From contig QUOL01000005.1 in the NCBI GenBank assembly GCA_009761415.1, positions 1,488,001-1,552,000 on the forward strand: a stretch of 64,000 bases of DNA. The letters are read 5' to 3'. Within the stretch, counting starts at the first letter, position 1. Each line of letters opens with the position of its first letter. This stretch comes from Sarcomyxa edulis. Its lineage: Eukaryota; Basidiomycota; Agaricomycetes; Agaricales; Mycenaceae. The translations under genes were made by a program, and so were the position numbers. Shown piece by piece: positions 35,067 to 47,685 of this stretch. The notes under the pieces were generated by a model, which saw only the letters and a program-made list of their open reading frames with translations, had not been told where the DNA came from and searched no databases.

Positions 35067-37836
35067 TCAGGCGTCTAAATCTGCGACCCTAGTCAATGCG
35101 ACGCGCCGTTTCTTTTTCGGGGGTCCCTGCTTTTTATCTCCCGTATCCTCAGCTGCCTGTTTGTCCGGGACCGTGGCAGATGCAGGAGGGAACGTGTACG
35201 ATGACGTTGAAGCTGATTGCGAAGAATCCCCGTCGACACTCGTTGTAGGCGTCAACGGAGGTTCGCTTCTCTTTTTGGGCACCGTCGGTGTAACCACAAA
35301 TGGGAGACTGGTGTGAGTGGACGATGGTGTCACTGAAGGGGTCACGGAATTTGGGAAAGTGAGGGGCACAGAATTATGATGGGCGATGGATTGAAGCTGA
35401 AGGGTGTGCTGTTGGGTATTATGCGCCGGGAGAATTTCGTCAAATATGATCAAGGTGCAATATCCATCACGGGATGATAACATCAGACATTGTCCATCTG
35501 GCGACCTGGAAAAAATGAGGCGTCAGTGGTACACTTTTTGTCAAGTAGTCACAGCATACGAACCACGTTAGATCAGTAAACTCGTCGTAATGAAGTTTCG
35601 TAAGCATACAAACCGGGCTTGCTTGTTGCGTATCGTAGATAGCTATCGTATCCATAGTTAAAACAGCGTAAAGCATCCTATATGGCAATGCAAAAACAGA
35701 ACCCGATGACGATGCTGCAGGTGTCTGCGTGGACGCTATGTTCGGTGTGGAAGGTTTAGATGCTGCGGGAGTTGGCGGACGAAGTTCATTTGAGGATTGT
35801 GCTGGGGACGCCATCGTGTGATACGCGGACGATGTGGATGTCGAGCCAGCTGCCAGAAGGGGCGTAGGCGCAGCAATAGACGAGTGGCCTTGAGAAGGAG
35901 TAACGGATGGAGTGCGCCGAGGAGACATGAGCAACGACCCGGATCCTAGTCCTCCTCCGGAATCTAGACCGGCCAACGGACCCACTACATTTACATCTAA
36001 TGACCCATCCCGGCCTTTCTCCAGCACGGCCATTTTAGTGTCGGAACCCGCGCCTGCTGCCTCCGTCGGTCCAATCACCCCGCGTCGGAGTTCATACAAC
36101 ACAGGCGAGAACCGCACGGCAACACTCGCTTTCTTATGTCCAGGCAGCTGTGCAATGGGCGGCCTCGCAAAATTGGCACGAGAGTAGATATAGACCGAGG
36201 ACGCGGAAGATGTAGCACTCGACGGGATATCAGCGGTACTAATCGACGGTCGATTTTTTCTACCTCTAGCAGGCGTTCCAGACATTTCTTCTGATGATGA
36301 CGAGATGCCTGGAATGACTGACGGATCCTCGAATTGCCCTGCTGGTGTCAGGAGTAAGCCACCGTCAGGACTGAAAGTCAGCCTGCGGAAGAAATTAGTG
36401 AAACTTTCATCTCCATACAACTTCACCGAGGCCCACGCGTTCGAAGATGAGGGAAGGGCTCGGATAGCGGGGAGAGCGGGCATTGGAGAAGGGGAGCGGC
36501 CGTATCTGCTGAATGTGGAAGGAGAGCTAGGCGCATTCGACCCGCTGAAAGACGAACGACGAGAGGAAGGCTTATCGATGGGAGGTGGGGGGAACATCGA
36601 TGCTGAAGGAGTGCTAGCGACGGATGTGGCTGGAGTCAATGGGGCCAATCCCACGTCGTCCTTCAGATCTATAGCAGACTCTGCGTCGCTAGCTGTAGAT
36701 TCCCTGCGAAACATCCTAGGACGACTAGAACTATGTCCATGAGCACTAGGAGTACGGCTATGTCGGTGCGGCATGCGGGTGTTCTTGCCTATAGCATGAG
36801 CCTCGAAAGTGCCCTGTTTGTTAGAGATGCGATAGACATGCATCGAACGATCGCTACTCTGAGTCGCAATATACTCATTCATGGGATCCCACGCGACACC
36901 TTGAACATAATGAGAATGTTCGGCTATCTCATGGACGCATCTCCCTATATAGAGAAGTAAGTGGCTTTAGCGTGCAGATATTGTTGTGATATCGGATGCC
37001 ATCACGCGTTCTTACCGTCAGCAGCGGCGAACACTCTGGCTACATTGTCTGTGCTGCCAGCTAAGACGTATTCCCCAGACGGACTCCAAGCAAGGTCATA
37101 TACTTGCATAGAGGTGCACCTAGATAAACCAAATTTCATCAGTCCACGGATCGTGTAGAAGCAATAAACAGCTGCCACTTACTTGAAGGTGGTCCTTGGT
37201 TTCCAGTACTCCTTCTCGTGTTGTAGATCTTCAGGACTCAGATCGCTACCGTATGTACTAGCTTGAGGGGTAGTAGACGGAGCCCATATGATGATCATGC
37301 CATCTGGGACGGCGCACATGGTTTTAGTCTGACAAATCTTTTGGCGCGCTGTTGTATTCCGACATACCATCTCCAGCAGAAGCAATCAATTCACCTGAAT
37401 ATATTGTGAGAGAACAAGTTAGGGATGCTCTCTGTGGAAAAATAGTCTCCGATAGAAACATACCGTTTGGAGAGAAGCGCACAACGTTGACGGCGGCAGA
37501 ATGCCTACTGAGGGTGGCGAGATACTCAACTCTGGGCGGCCTGGGACCATTTGGGAGAGGCTCGCTCTCGAGGAATGATGTTGGCATGATATTAGGATGA
37601 ACCATCCATACCTAACCCGGTGAAGAAGCTGAAAACGCGGGCTACAGAAGGAGGCGTAATTCACTCACCCGAACATGGTTATCTTCACCCCCTGTAGCCA
37701 ACCGATAGGTCTGGGCTGCAAAGTTCTTTTCCTGACCTACACTTGGACGCGCTTTTTTGAATGCGACGGGTTGAAAATCACAGGTAGAGATAGGTCTGCT
37801 GTCATGCCACCGAATCTCGAGGGTACGAAAACGCAT
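35067..37836 (-). CDS. CAC2: Chromatin assembly factor 1, p60/Cac2 subunit (WD40)
   Basis: WD40 beta-propeller subunit of CAF-1, the histone H3-H4 chaperone that deposits nucleosomes behind replication forks. The start MRFRTLEIRWHDSRPISTCD matches the conserved N-terminus of the family. Blades follow: YRLATGGEDNHVRVW, LSRHSAAVNVVRFSPNGELI with IIIWAP, YDLAWSPSGEYVLAGSTDNV, HYVQGVAWDPMNEYIATQSS, then TFSPDGGLLLTPAG, and after a Ser/Pro-rich insertion YAVLTMDTIAIYDT and DEFTDLTWSPDGQCLMLSS. A low-complexity tail ends in a basic KKKRRV nuclear-signal-like run and ADLDA. The long Ser/Pro-rich insertions between blades are larger than in animal p60 but usual for fungi. Introns are short. Confidence 0.93.
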
Positions 37837-38167
37837 TTTTGTTGAAATGATAGGTTTTTTTGGGACGCGCCGGTGCTGAAGGGTAGTTCAACAACGACGT
37901 GTATGTAGTTCAGCTAGAGGGAAAGCTGTTGTTCTTGTGGATGATTATACGTTTGAAAGGGTCGTGGACGTCGTAAAGAAAGATGCAGTTACAGCCGAAA
38001 GGAAAAGGAGAAGACTAAATAATAAATTCGATTTATATTACGCGTTGCGCGGTGTTCATTCTTCGATATGTCATGTCTTTCGAATTCTTTGCCAGCTAGC
38101 AAAAGCGAGCCAAAATTTGTGTGAACGGAAAAAAAACATCCATAGAACAGCCTGAAAAAGGTACATT
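37837..38167. other. Intergenic region between eIF2 beta and CAF-1 p60
   Basis: 331 nt; both flanking genes are on the minus strand, so this holds the CAF-1 promoter and the eIF2 beta 3' UTR. No motif stands out. Confidence 0.3.
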
Positions 38168-39530
38168 CTAGCCAGTCTTGTTCTTACTCCGCTTGCCCAC
38201 TTGGGCTTGGAATCCACTCTTGATGGGATTCACACTCCTTCGACTTCCGCACGATTCACACGACATGAAGAAGATACGGTTCTCTTTCGTGAGTAGTGTG
38301 TCGGGTGATTTGCAGGTTTTGCAGGTTACATATTCAACTGTGGGAAGGGCGAAGTTCAGAACAACGTTAAAGTCTACAAGAGGAATTTCACTCACCGATG
38401 TATCTGCGCAACACGTTCTCCACTTGTTTCTGTTGGAATCGACCTTTGATGACAAGCCGGCCGGCTCCATCCACACTTCCTGTCGTTCCCATCTCAGAGA
38501 ACAGGAATTGGATGACGTGTTCGGGCTGAGTGAGACAAGATCGAGGGTAAGAAGTGAGTATGACTAAACGGAATGGCGATGACATGCCTGTCTATGCATT
38601 CTTTTGCAGATGTCAGTCACGTTTGCGAAGATGGATTTCTTGTTTCCTTCACGATGAATAGATGGGGGCGCAATCGTGTACCGTTTTTGAGAGGAAGTTG
38701 ATAGGAGGGAAGGATTGGCGGCGTGCAGGAGAGAGTAGAAGCGCGTTAGAAGCTGACACGTGTTTTTTTGTCAACAATTTAACACTAAATGGATAAGAAA
38801 GGGTCCGTACCTCGGGATATGTATAATCGCGGTCACTTTTCAGCCAGGCTTCGTTTCCTGTGCTCTCCAGTGCGCTTGGATGGACATGATCCGAAGGCTG
38901 AGCAAAGGGATCATCACCCAATTCCGCTTCATCGATAGTATTGAGGTGGTCGCCGGTGGGTTCGGCACCATCTTCGTCGTCGTCGTCGTTGTCCTGAGCT
39001 TTCGACTCATTGAGCTCTTTCTCGAACGCTTCGAGATCGAATGCAGCCTTTTTCTTTCCCGATTTCTTCTTCTTCTTGATGTCTGAGAAATCAAGGTCCT
39101 CGGCGGCAGCGGCAGGTACAGCAGCAGACGGTGCAGCAGTTGGTGTAGATGCACCAGAATTGTCATCTCCCTGAAGATTCATGACCTAGTATCAGACCAT
39201 TGCTCACACTAATACTGAACAGATGACACGCACGAAATCCATCGGAATCTCCTTTTTCTTCTTCTTCTTCTTCATATCCCCGAACATAGCTTTCAAATCA
39301 TCGTCCTCTTTCTTGGGTTCTACTCCCTCATCCCCGTTCAACTTCATCCTTTCATGTGCCGTGACGGGTCCCAAATCGACCGTGTCGCCATTAGTAGTGT
39401 GGTTGTCGATAGTCTCTGGTGATGGTGCCGTAGGATCCGCCTCTGCGCCCAGTGGGTCCTCGGTGAAAGCTACCTGTTTCTTCTTGCGTTTCTTAAGCGA
39501 AGGATCGAATAGTGGTTCCTCGGATGCCAT
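38168..39530 (-). CDS. SUI3: Translation initiation factor eIF2, beta subunit
   Basis: Part of the eIF2 GTPase trimer that brings initiator Met-tRNA to the 40S subunit. The N-terminus [20 protein letters not shown] includes the first of three lysine blocks ([28 protein letters not shown]) that bind eIF5 and eIF2B epsilon. After an acidic linker, the core [18 protein letters not shown] and [20 protein letters not shown] is diagnostic, then [20 protein letters not shown] and [15 protein letters not shown]2-C2 zinc ribbon, CKTCKSP...MSCESCG, closes the protein, which ends GKRSKNKTG. The intron at 38526-38587 starts with GC (gcatgt) in transcript sense and is needed to join MHRQ to PEHV. Divergent from the ATP synthase gamma gene. 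Confidence 0.95.
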
Positions 39531-39702
39531 TTTGTGAAGACAGAAATGAGAAAGAGTAGTTCCCGACTTTATTCAAGATCTGACTCAACAGAAAGTTGAG
39601 CGGATGGTCTGGGATTTAAACTCCGTCCAAAGTCCGCCAGGCCTTCACCGTCGCCGAACCTTCCCGACAACGTCCCCCTCATTATTCTCGATTTCGCTCT
39701 AG
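39531..39702. promoter_or_regulatory. Bidirectional promoter, eIF2 beta / ATP synthase gamma
   Basis: Only 172 nt separate the two divergent start codons, so core promoters must overlap. No TATA box seen. Confidence 0.6.
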
Positions 39703-40879
39703 ATGCTTGCTCGACAGACTCTAGCAAGAGCTGGTTCTCGCCAGGCATGGCAGGTAGCAGCACCTCAAAATGCGCGCAACATGGCCACCCTTAGGGAAAT
39801 CGAATTGCGTTTGAAATCCGTCCGCAACATCGAGAAAATCACCAAGGTTAGCGTGTCTCGTACTCTATAATCATTTTTATCTACTAATGTACAAATAGTC
39901 CATGAAAATGATTGCCTCGACGAAGCTGAACAAAGCCCAGAGGGCTATGCGAGCTGGAAAGGAATACGGTCTTGCTAACGCTGGTGCGTTAACAGTTACA
40001 CAATCATAACGACACCCTAAATGTTCATGCAGAGGTCTTCCAAACCGCGTCGAGTGACGCTCCATCGCCTCACAAACTCTTCATTGTCGTATCTTCTGAC
40101 AAGGGTCTTTGCGGTGGTATCCACTCCTCCGTCTCTAAAGCTACACGTAAATCTATTGCCCACGCCGCGGATTCTCCTTTCCCATCCACCACCGAGATCG
40201 ATGCCGACTCACCCATCATGGTTATCGGCGACAAGTCCAAGGCTCAACTCATGCGTCAACTGCCCAACAACCTTGCCATGACCTTCAACCAAATTGGACG
40301 TGATATTCCTACATTCGCCGACGCGGCTGGCGTCGCTGATTTGATCATCAAGAGCGGTGTCAAGTACGACTCGGTTGTCCTGGTTTATAACAAGTTCATG
40401 AGTGCTATCAGCTATGAGTCAGCCATTGTGGAGATCAAGGGCGAGAAAGGCTTGAAAGAAAGCGGTAGGTCCTCCTGATATTCTAATTTGTGGAAATACT
40501 AACAGTGATAATCAGCGGGATTCAAAGCATATGAAATGGAAGATGATTTCACTAAGGATCTTGCAGAGTTCTCGCTTGCCAACGCTATCTACGCTGCTCT
40601 CGTTGAGGGTCATGCTTGCGAGCAGAGTGCTCGGTGCGTTATCCTCTTACGACCGTCTTCCTGTTACTCATTCTCCGCTTACAGTCGTAACGCTATGGAC
40701 AATGCATCGAAGAACGCTTCTGACATGATTGGAAGTCTCCAGATGCAATACAATCGTGGACGACAAGCCGCTATTACCAACGAGTTGGTAGATATCATTA
40801 CCGGTGCGCACCGTCCCACGTTTTCTCCTTGGTCGTTTCTAAACCAATCTCTCATCTTCCAGGTGCGAGTGCTCTGTGA
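39703..40879 (+). CDS. ATP3: Mitochondrial F1-ATP synthase gamma subunit, 304 aa
   Basis: Central rotor-shaft subunit of F1Fo ATP synthase in the mitochondrial matrix. Exons 39703-39846, 39899-39983, 40033-40464, 40516-40633, 40685-40803 and 40863-40879 give 304 residues. A basic presequence ([20 protein letters not shown]) precedes [20 protein letters not shown] and [19 protein letters not shown], the N-terminal coiled-coil helix. Later [16 protein letters not shown] forms the Rossmann-like part, and the C-terminal helix [20 protein letters not shown] and [20 protein letters not shown] completes the shaft. The last exon of 17 nt supplies the final residues ASAL. All conserved segments are intact. 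Confidence 0.96.
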
Positions 40880-41203
40880 GCTGGAGTCTGAAATCGACAC
40901 AAGTATATATCCTTCCCTTGTCTAACGGTTTCTGGAAATGAATCATGATTAGATCTTTCGGCTCATGAAGCAAGTGCTCGGGCTTGCGGAAGGTAGCGGC
41001 CCTCAAGCAGAAGATACTCCTTTTACCGCTCTGTTTATTCAATCACACAATGCCTGATCTTCGGTGATTCCGATTTTTGCATAAATAGCATCAGTCATTG
41101 TTGCGGAGTAGTCAACGGATATACGTCGGTATGCAAAGCCGTACTCGTTCCAAGTGCTTCCGCCCAGTTTTTACCCGGATCAGCATGACTCGTCAGAGCC
41201 AGG
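40880..41203. other. Convergent intergenic region
   Basis: About 320 nt between the 3' ends of the gamma-subunit gene and P450 A. Nothing recognisable beyond presumed 3' UTRs. Confidence 0.3.
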
Positions 41204-43640
41204 TTACAAACGAGAAGTCATGACGACTTTCAGTGGGTCGTGGGTCCAAAGACCATATTCCTCAAATCCATCAAGTGTCAGTTCGTCGGCAGTAAACTAT
41301 CAGAGCAGGAGGTCTACCTTGTAGGACGCATCATACGCTGAAATATCGAAAGCAGGTGCACACGTCACATCGAATGCATGTAGAATATGGGCTACAAGGA
41401 TCCTGAGGTCGATTCTCAGTACGGGTAACGTACACAGGTGAAGCCTCGAAGGCTTTGGCACTCACTTGATGTTTTGAACGGCCAGGTGTTTCCCAACGCA
41501 AGATGCGTAACCGGCACTGAAGGGCATGAAAGCATCCCTATTGCATGGGAGTAACAATTCGCGCATGGGCACATCTTCTCCTGCTGGCTCTAGCCACCTT
41601 TCCGGGATATATTGGTCAGCGAGGGGTCCAAAATTTGAGACATCTCTATGCAGGGTGTACACTGGCGTATGCACTGTTGTCTTGGGAGGCACCCAGGTGT
41701 TTAGTATGTGAGTACCCGATGGTCCCGTCGTTCGTGGTGGGCCTATGATAAATGTTCAAGTGTGGTTCATTTCTAGCATTTCTGCGACCTACCAAATGGC
41801 CCGGGTGGGACAATTCGAAATGCCTCTTGGACACAGGCGTCCAGGTATGGAAGACGCATCGCTGCTGCAACATCGATTTCTCCGGTCACCGTGCAAAATA
41901 CGCTGTCGATTTCGGACTGCAACTTTTGTCTTTTGGGTCGATCTGCTCCGAGGTGACGGAAAAATGTTATCACGGATTGAACGCTCGTGTCAGTGGCTGC
42001 CACGACTATAAGAGACGCGTCAGCGGCCGCTTCTTCGGCGGATAGCTCTGGCCCCTTGGACGTGTCGAGCTATAAAGTACCTCAACTCCTGTAAAGGAGG
42101 CCAGATTACACAAGGGAAATTACTTACCAGAGTACTGAGGATGTCTTTCTGTCGTCCCACCAGTTTTTTTTCTTTCAGTTCTCGAACTTTGGCTTGGGTG
42201 AACTAAATTCGCTAATGTCAACTGGAGATGCAGGGGTAGATAATACGATGGTCACCTTATGGAATGACTCCAGTGGCCCACGCTGAGGGAGAAAGCTTAT
42301 GATATCCTTGAGCCAAGGTACTTGCCCTATAGCTATTACATAGAAGATCAGAAATTGCTCGATCAGATAGGACTGGACACACGAACTGCTGACGAAGATG
42401 ACACCAAGTCCGAGCTTGATAGAGTGTAAAGTTGACCTGTAAGACGGTTTGATCTAACGGGAGTCCGGAGGCGGAAACTCACCATCTCCATCCATCCTTC
42501 CGGGTCCTTCCCAGCAGCCATCGTCTCAAATCCACCAGAGAATCCCATATCGCCCATAAGGTCTCTAACGAAGGGTGAACGGTGAGGCAGGAAACACCAT
42601 TCGGTATGAATTGGCGCACATGAAGAACATATTAGTCCAGTGGTCGAGGTTTATCTCTTGCCCTTCGGTAGATTCTCGGTCAAAGATTCCTAGAAGTTGC
42701 GAGACACGGTTCTAGAATAAGTAGGCCCCAAGATGAGTAGTCAAGTCCAAAAGAAAGTCTATTAACAGACCTTTACAAGAGGAAGATATGAGTGCATCGC
42801 ATCGCTGGTGACAGCCTTCGTCCAGGCCTTCGGGACAAGGGTCATCAGACTCAAGTTTCTACGCTCTGAATCAAGCATTTCTCCATACCTGACGCCTGCG
42901 CGTATGACTATTACGATCCACCACAGTGATAAGCGAGTCAGCCATAGAAGGTGAACCTAGGTCAAAATGAGGATTGGAGGTTTTGACACAAACAAGACGA
43001 GATTCGTACGAACCTTGGTAGAATGAGCCCCGGTCGAGTTTATATATGTGTTTTACTGCAGCAGGTGAGTTTATGGACAGTTCATTTGGCCCTATGAGAT
43101 TGAAAATTAGTATGAAGTGCTGTGAGGAGTTGCATTACTTTCTTACCGACACGGACCCATGGACCGTACTTCAGATGTAATCTATGTATGGTGAGTCAGT
43201 AGATAGATGCAGTGAGGCATTTTGTGCTAAGCCATTTTACTGTTGTAATTTCGTATGCCTTCCTCCTCGCAGCAAGATCCTATGGACCATCCACCATTTC
43301 GTGATTTTGGCAAGCCTCGGACCAGGAAAACGAGACAGTGGGTGCCAAGGAGAAAGGCGGTATAAAACGATGGACATAGACAGAACGATGATATACGCTG
43401 TCACCCAGACAGAAGACTGTATGATGGCATGCAATAACGGCGCGTCCGAGGCAAGGCGTAAGGCTAGTGCAACGATGACAGCGAGGCAGCTAGTTTCGAA
43501 GAGAAATCGGAACATATGAGGCTCGCGACGCCTGAAGCGAACATGAGAAATCTGAGTTGAGATTATGTCAATCGAAGAGGGTGACGAGTCAGGTAGATCG
43601 CTTACAAGAGCACTAAAGACGACCGATAAGCTGTAAAGCA
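41204..43640 (-). CDS. Cytochrome P450 A (second P450 group)
   Basis: Microsomal P450 with many short introns. Exon 1 (ATG at 43638-43640) encodes MLYSLSVVFSAL; exon 2 continues ISHVRFRRREPHMFRFL and two hydrophobic stretches, then YRLSPWHPLSRFPGPRLAKI, the hinge. Also present are GDMGFSGGFETMAAGKDPEG, an I helix VVAATDTSVQS (Ala where Gly is usual), the K helix EAFRIVPPG, RWLEP, and the haem loop FMPFSAGYASCVGKHLAVQN. The end is EYGLWTHDPLKVVMTSRL after a 67-nt intron (41261-41327), with the TAA at 41204-41206. The two-exon N-terminus was chosen because P450 B and C have the same arrangement. Substrate unknown. Confidence 0.87.
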
Positions 43641-44230
43641 TGGTGTTAGATGAGGGTGTAAGGATCTAGAGTCGAGTATTTCTCTTCTCTATAAAAACAT
43701 GTTGACCAGAGTTGGCAGTCCTGTTCTGAGTAGAGTACATACCGAAACACGATGCTGACCGGACGATCATGATGTTGAAACTGACCGATACAGTTGGCGA
43801 CAGATCTAAGCTGCAATACTCGGAAGCACAGAGTCGAGCACTTGTAACCTCTTCCAAGAGTGATGCATTGATGATAGTGATTGTTTGTACAATTGCTATA
43901 CCCAAGCTCCGTAGTATGAACTACCTTCATCGAAACTCCATATGGCCTGGCTCCGGTTGGGCCGCTTGGTTTTCAGAGAAAGATCTGTTTATTGGCATCG
44001 CCATTGACAGATGATCATATATCAGGCTATTCTGACAGATAATCGATGGGGAAGATCACCCGATGAGCATCAGGAGCCTCAGCGCCGCTGATTCCTGAAA
44101 TCACTGTGCAGTGAGCACTAGCTAAAGCCTAAGCAGTGAGTGTTGGATGCGGCAGTGCTGCGTGACCGTGACCGTGACTTGCAGTGATCGGCTGTACCGG
44201 TGATGTCAAGAGTTTGCCAACAGCCTCTTG

Positions 44231-44314
44231 CAGCTAAAAAGCGATCGATAGACCTGATTTTGCGCCGTTCCGCTCAGGAATTTTGTTTACTTTTGGAGCG
44301 GGTACAAATAAACC
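44231..44314 (+). repeat. Left terminal inverted repeat of the miniature element
   Basis: 84-nt arm starting CAGCTAAAAAGCG; complementary to 44541-44624 with two mismatches. Confidence 0.88.
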
Positions 44315-44540
44315 AAAAATAAATCTCCCCATTTGGTCCTTTCAGAAATGAGTTTTGCTCTCCAGGTCTTCGATGCAGAATGGTCTTGAAGCACATTTTA
44401 TCTTTGAGCATGATACGCGCATCTCAGAAGTCAATTTTGAAGGTGAGAATAGACGGATAGTGCTGCTGCAGAGGCGGCAGCTCCTTTTTTGGACAGATCG
44501 AGCCACGTGCTCTCGCCAAAAGTGGTCTAGTTTGGGTCTA

Positions 44541-44624
44541 GTTTTATTTGTACTCGCTCCAAAAGTAAACAAAATTCCTGAGCGGAACGGCGCAAAATCA
44601 GGTCTATCGATCGCTTTTTAGCTG
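44541..44624 (-). repeat. Right terminal inverted repeat of the miniature element
   Basis: 84-nt arm ending CGCTTTTTAGCTG; reverse complement of the left arm with two mismatches. Confidence 0.88.
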
Positions 44625-45277
44625 TGAACAGCCTCCGCAAATATTCTGCCACCAAATTTGTCTTGCTTCCGACCGTCCATGTCAAGCCTTATGATTTTGA
44701 TTTAGTGTCTTTGATCTTATCTGTTTGATCCTTTTCGCCAAAAGGAATCTTGTCTCTGATATATGTTTCGGATATCTAGATGAAAGACGTAAGCAGCATC
44801 CTCCTGAGTTTGAGAGCATAGCTAAATTATATTTAGGATGGTCTTCACCGTCGACCAGAAACGATAACACAGGCTGGTTTGCAACGGAAAGCTGCGTTAG
44901 ACACATACGGTGATTCATGCACCCCGGAATACTTATCGATCCCTTCCTAAGAAAGTGCCAAGCAGATACATTCGTACTGTCTGGATGTGTCCCATGTGCG
45001 CAGCTGCACAGACTGATCGCTAGCTTCCCAGAAATATCAGTCCTGCTCTAGGTTGAGCGTTTCTCGGAAACGATTGATACTACTACCTGAACTTGATCAT
45101 GATTGTACCGCTTGAAAGGTGTGTCTCTGCACACATCATTGACTGTTCGCGTTTTAGCCTAGGGAGAAGCACGGAGTTTACAACTATGCTATCCAGAACT
45201 AGTGAATGTCCTATTGGAACGCTGAGCCATAAGAGTGCTGACTCGAACCGATACCTGCAGAAATTTCACCCAGTGCT

Positions 45278-47685
45278 ATGTCCCAGTTACATTCTCTTTT
45301 CGCTTCTTGTGCTCTTGTTGGAGCCATGGTATGCATCTATCCGTACTGACCCTGACTTCTTTGACGATGGCCGCATTTTGCAGATATGCTGCATCAGATT
45401 CAACAAACACGAGCCCCGCCCTATGCCTTTCTTGTCTTTCTATTCTGCAATCGCGCTCATTGGGCCTCCGCTTGTATCATCTGGCCTGGACATAGAGGCC
45501 ATGGAAGCAGTCCTATTAGTAGAGCTATCTCTTTCCCTCCATCTACTCTCTTTGGTCTCTTTGGTCGTATTATATAGGATCTCATCTTTCCATCCTCTCT
45601 CTCGATACCCTGGACCACGTATAGCTTGTGTTTCAAAATGGTGGATGGTGTGGTTGATTCTTTTTCGCGGCGGGCGGCATAAAACGCTACAGAGGTAGGC
45701 TTTCTCATAATCCGGAATGTCATTACTATCTCAACATATAAACAGATTGCACAACAAGTACGGACCGTGGCTCCGCGTAGGTCAGTGACAATCGACGTTG
45801 AACTATCTAGGAGATGCATCTTCTGAATGACGGCATTCTAGGCCCCAACGAATTATCTGTCAACCTTCCAGATGCTGTCCGACCTATTTATCTCCATCTC
45901 TCTCGAGCACAGTCATACCGTGGTACTTCTCCTTCATTTCTTACTTCCGACAGCCATTGATGAAAGTCCCAGGTATACCGGCGAATGCTGACACACTCAT
46001 CACGCTCATAGACCGCAAAGAACATTCAAAGCGTAGACGAGTGAGTTTTCCCATATCAGCTCCCAGGTTTGAACTCAGTTCCGTTGGCAGCCTTGGCAGA
46101 AGGCACTATCGGGTGACCTGCTATCCACTTACGCAACTTTGGCAAATGTGAGAAATCTATGGAGTGGTGCGAAACGGTCACATAATTCATCCTTATGATC
46201 CCAGGCTCGTATTTTACAACTTTCAAGCATATTGTGTCAGAAGGCACAAAAAACGGATCCTGTGGATCTCCACCGCTGGTTATCGCTGCTCTTGATGTAA
46301 GCTGGTTCCGATTCCGCAATTTTCATCGATAATCATTCGAAGACAGGGACATGATCGGGGATATGGCTTTCTCAGGCGGATTTGAAACAATGCTGGCTGG
46401 GAAAGACACTGAAGGGTGGATGCAGATGGTACACGTCCTGTTATTTTCTGACGTCGAGTCGTTTTCTCAAAGGTCTTTGATAGCTTGACATTGGCGCCCT
46501 TGTTGTTGGAGGTACGTTTTTGTCTCGTCTTATCAACCCGAAACTGACTAGTTTGGCAGTTCTCGGTCAGGTTCCCTGGATGCGCGAAATTGTCAATATG
46601 TTTCCTCAAAAGGGTCCGATTGAGAGCTTTCATCGAGTACGGGATTTTCTGGCCATCTTTCATACCTTGATTAATGAGTATCTAGTTCTCTCAAGACAAG
46701 GTTCGTCAGGCCAAAGCACAGACGGTCAGAAAAGGTCTCAAACAAGATATACTGGGTACCATCGTAAATCACCAATATTTCAATCAGTTCCGGTCCAGAT
46801 TTTGATTCAAGGTGTATTTACAGATCAGCGAGGACTATGTCGGCAACATGATTACCGAAGACGAAGCCGCCGCCGACGCGGCTCTTCTCATAGCAAGCTC
46901 TTTGGAGACAACATCTCAAGCGATAACCACCCTTTTTCGTTATGCCATATCCGCGCCAGTCGTCTTCGCACGTCTTCAAGCCGAGATTGATGGAGAAGTT
47001 CCTCTACATGTTCAGGATCTCAATCCTTCGACTCTAAACGATTTGCCTTATCTCAATGCCTGTGTGCAGGAAGCTTTACGCATAGTACCACCAGCACCCT
47101 CAGGCTAGTACTTTCCCATCCGCATAGCAATATAGTAATCCTTACATCTGCAACTTCAGGACCACCCCGTACCACTGGACCAACAGAAGCTTGCATCTTA
47201 GGTCATGTGGTACCACCGAATACGACGATTCATGTACCTACCTGGGCTCTACATCGCGACCCCAATAACTTCAGAGATCCTGACGATTTCATCCCAGAAC
47301 GATGGCTCGATGGATCCCCTCTGGAACCTCATAGGCCCGAAGCATTCATTCCGTTTAGTGCTGGATTTGGTGCATGCGTCGGAAAACAGCTTGCGTTACA
47401 GAACATCAAGTCGGTAGCGTCTTCTTCGTTGATCTGATTGCTTGTTTTTGACTAGCGAACTAGATTTATCGTGGTCCACCTTATCCGTAATTTCGAATTT
47501 GGCTTCCATTCGGACTTCTCGGCACAAGCCTTCGATCGATCCTATCAGGTTTGTTGTCGTCAGCACTTCCACTTGGTTCGAACAGGGCTTTCTGATCACA
47601 TCATATTCCTCAGGAATGCGGGCTGTGGGTCCACGATCCCCTCATGGTCACTTTGCGCGCTCGGAAGCTCGAAAATAATATCTGA
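45278..47685 (+). CDS. Cytochrome P450 B (second P450 group)
   Basis: Paralogue of P450 A and C. Exon 1 from 45278 encodes MSQLHSLFASCALVGAM; an intron (gtatgc...ttgcag) joins to ICCIRFNKHEPRPMPFLSFY, matching the N-terminal arrangement of the paralogues. Then come LYRISSFHPLSRYPGPRIAC, KYGPWLRVG-PNELSV, AFSGGFETMLAGKDTEGW, the I helix LLIASSLETTSQA (Ser replaces the usual Gly), the K helix EALRIVPPAPSG, PERWLDG, and the haem loop FIPFSAGFGACVGKQLALQN. The last exon ends ECGLWVHDPLMV...LENNI at TGA 47683-47685. Introns are frequent and some middle exon borders (46000-46850) were not resolved. Substrate unknown; convergent with P450 C. Confidence 0.85.

Larger units (their letters stand above)
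44219..44635. mobile_element. Miniature inverted-repeat element, Mutator-like, with 9-bp target duplication
   Basis: An inverted repeat of 84 nt (44231-44314 versus 44541-44624) matches at 82 positions by eye. The arms begin CAGCTAAAAAGCGATCGATA. The flanks carry the direct repeat AACAGCCTC at 44219-44227 and 44627-44635, a probable 9-bp target-site duplication. Two or three unmatched bases lie between the arms and the duplications. The element is about 400 nt, and its interior encodes no transposase. Long terminal repeats with a 9-bp duplication are typical of Mutator-like elements, so it is most simply a non-autonomous derivative moved in trans. Confidence 0.85.
43641..45277. other. Divergent intergenic region holding a miniature element
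   Basis: It separates P450 A (minus) and P450 B (plus). It contains the inverted-repeat element described separately and, just before it, three tandem CGTGAC units at 44161-44178. The rest shows no coding signal. Confidence 0.5.
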
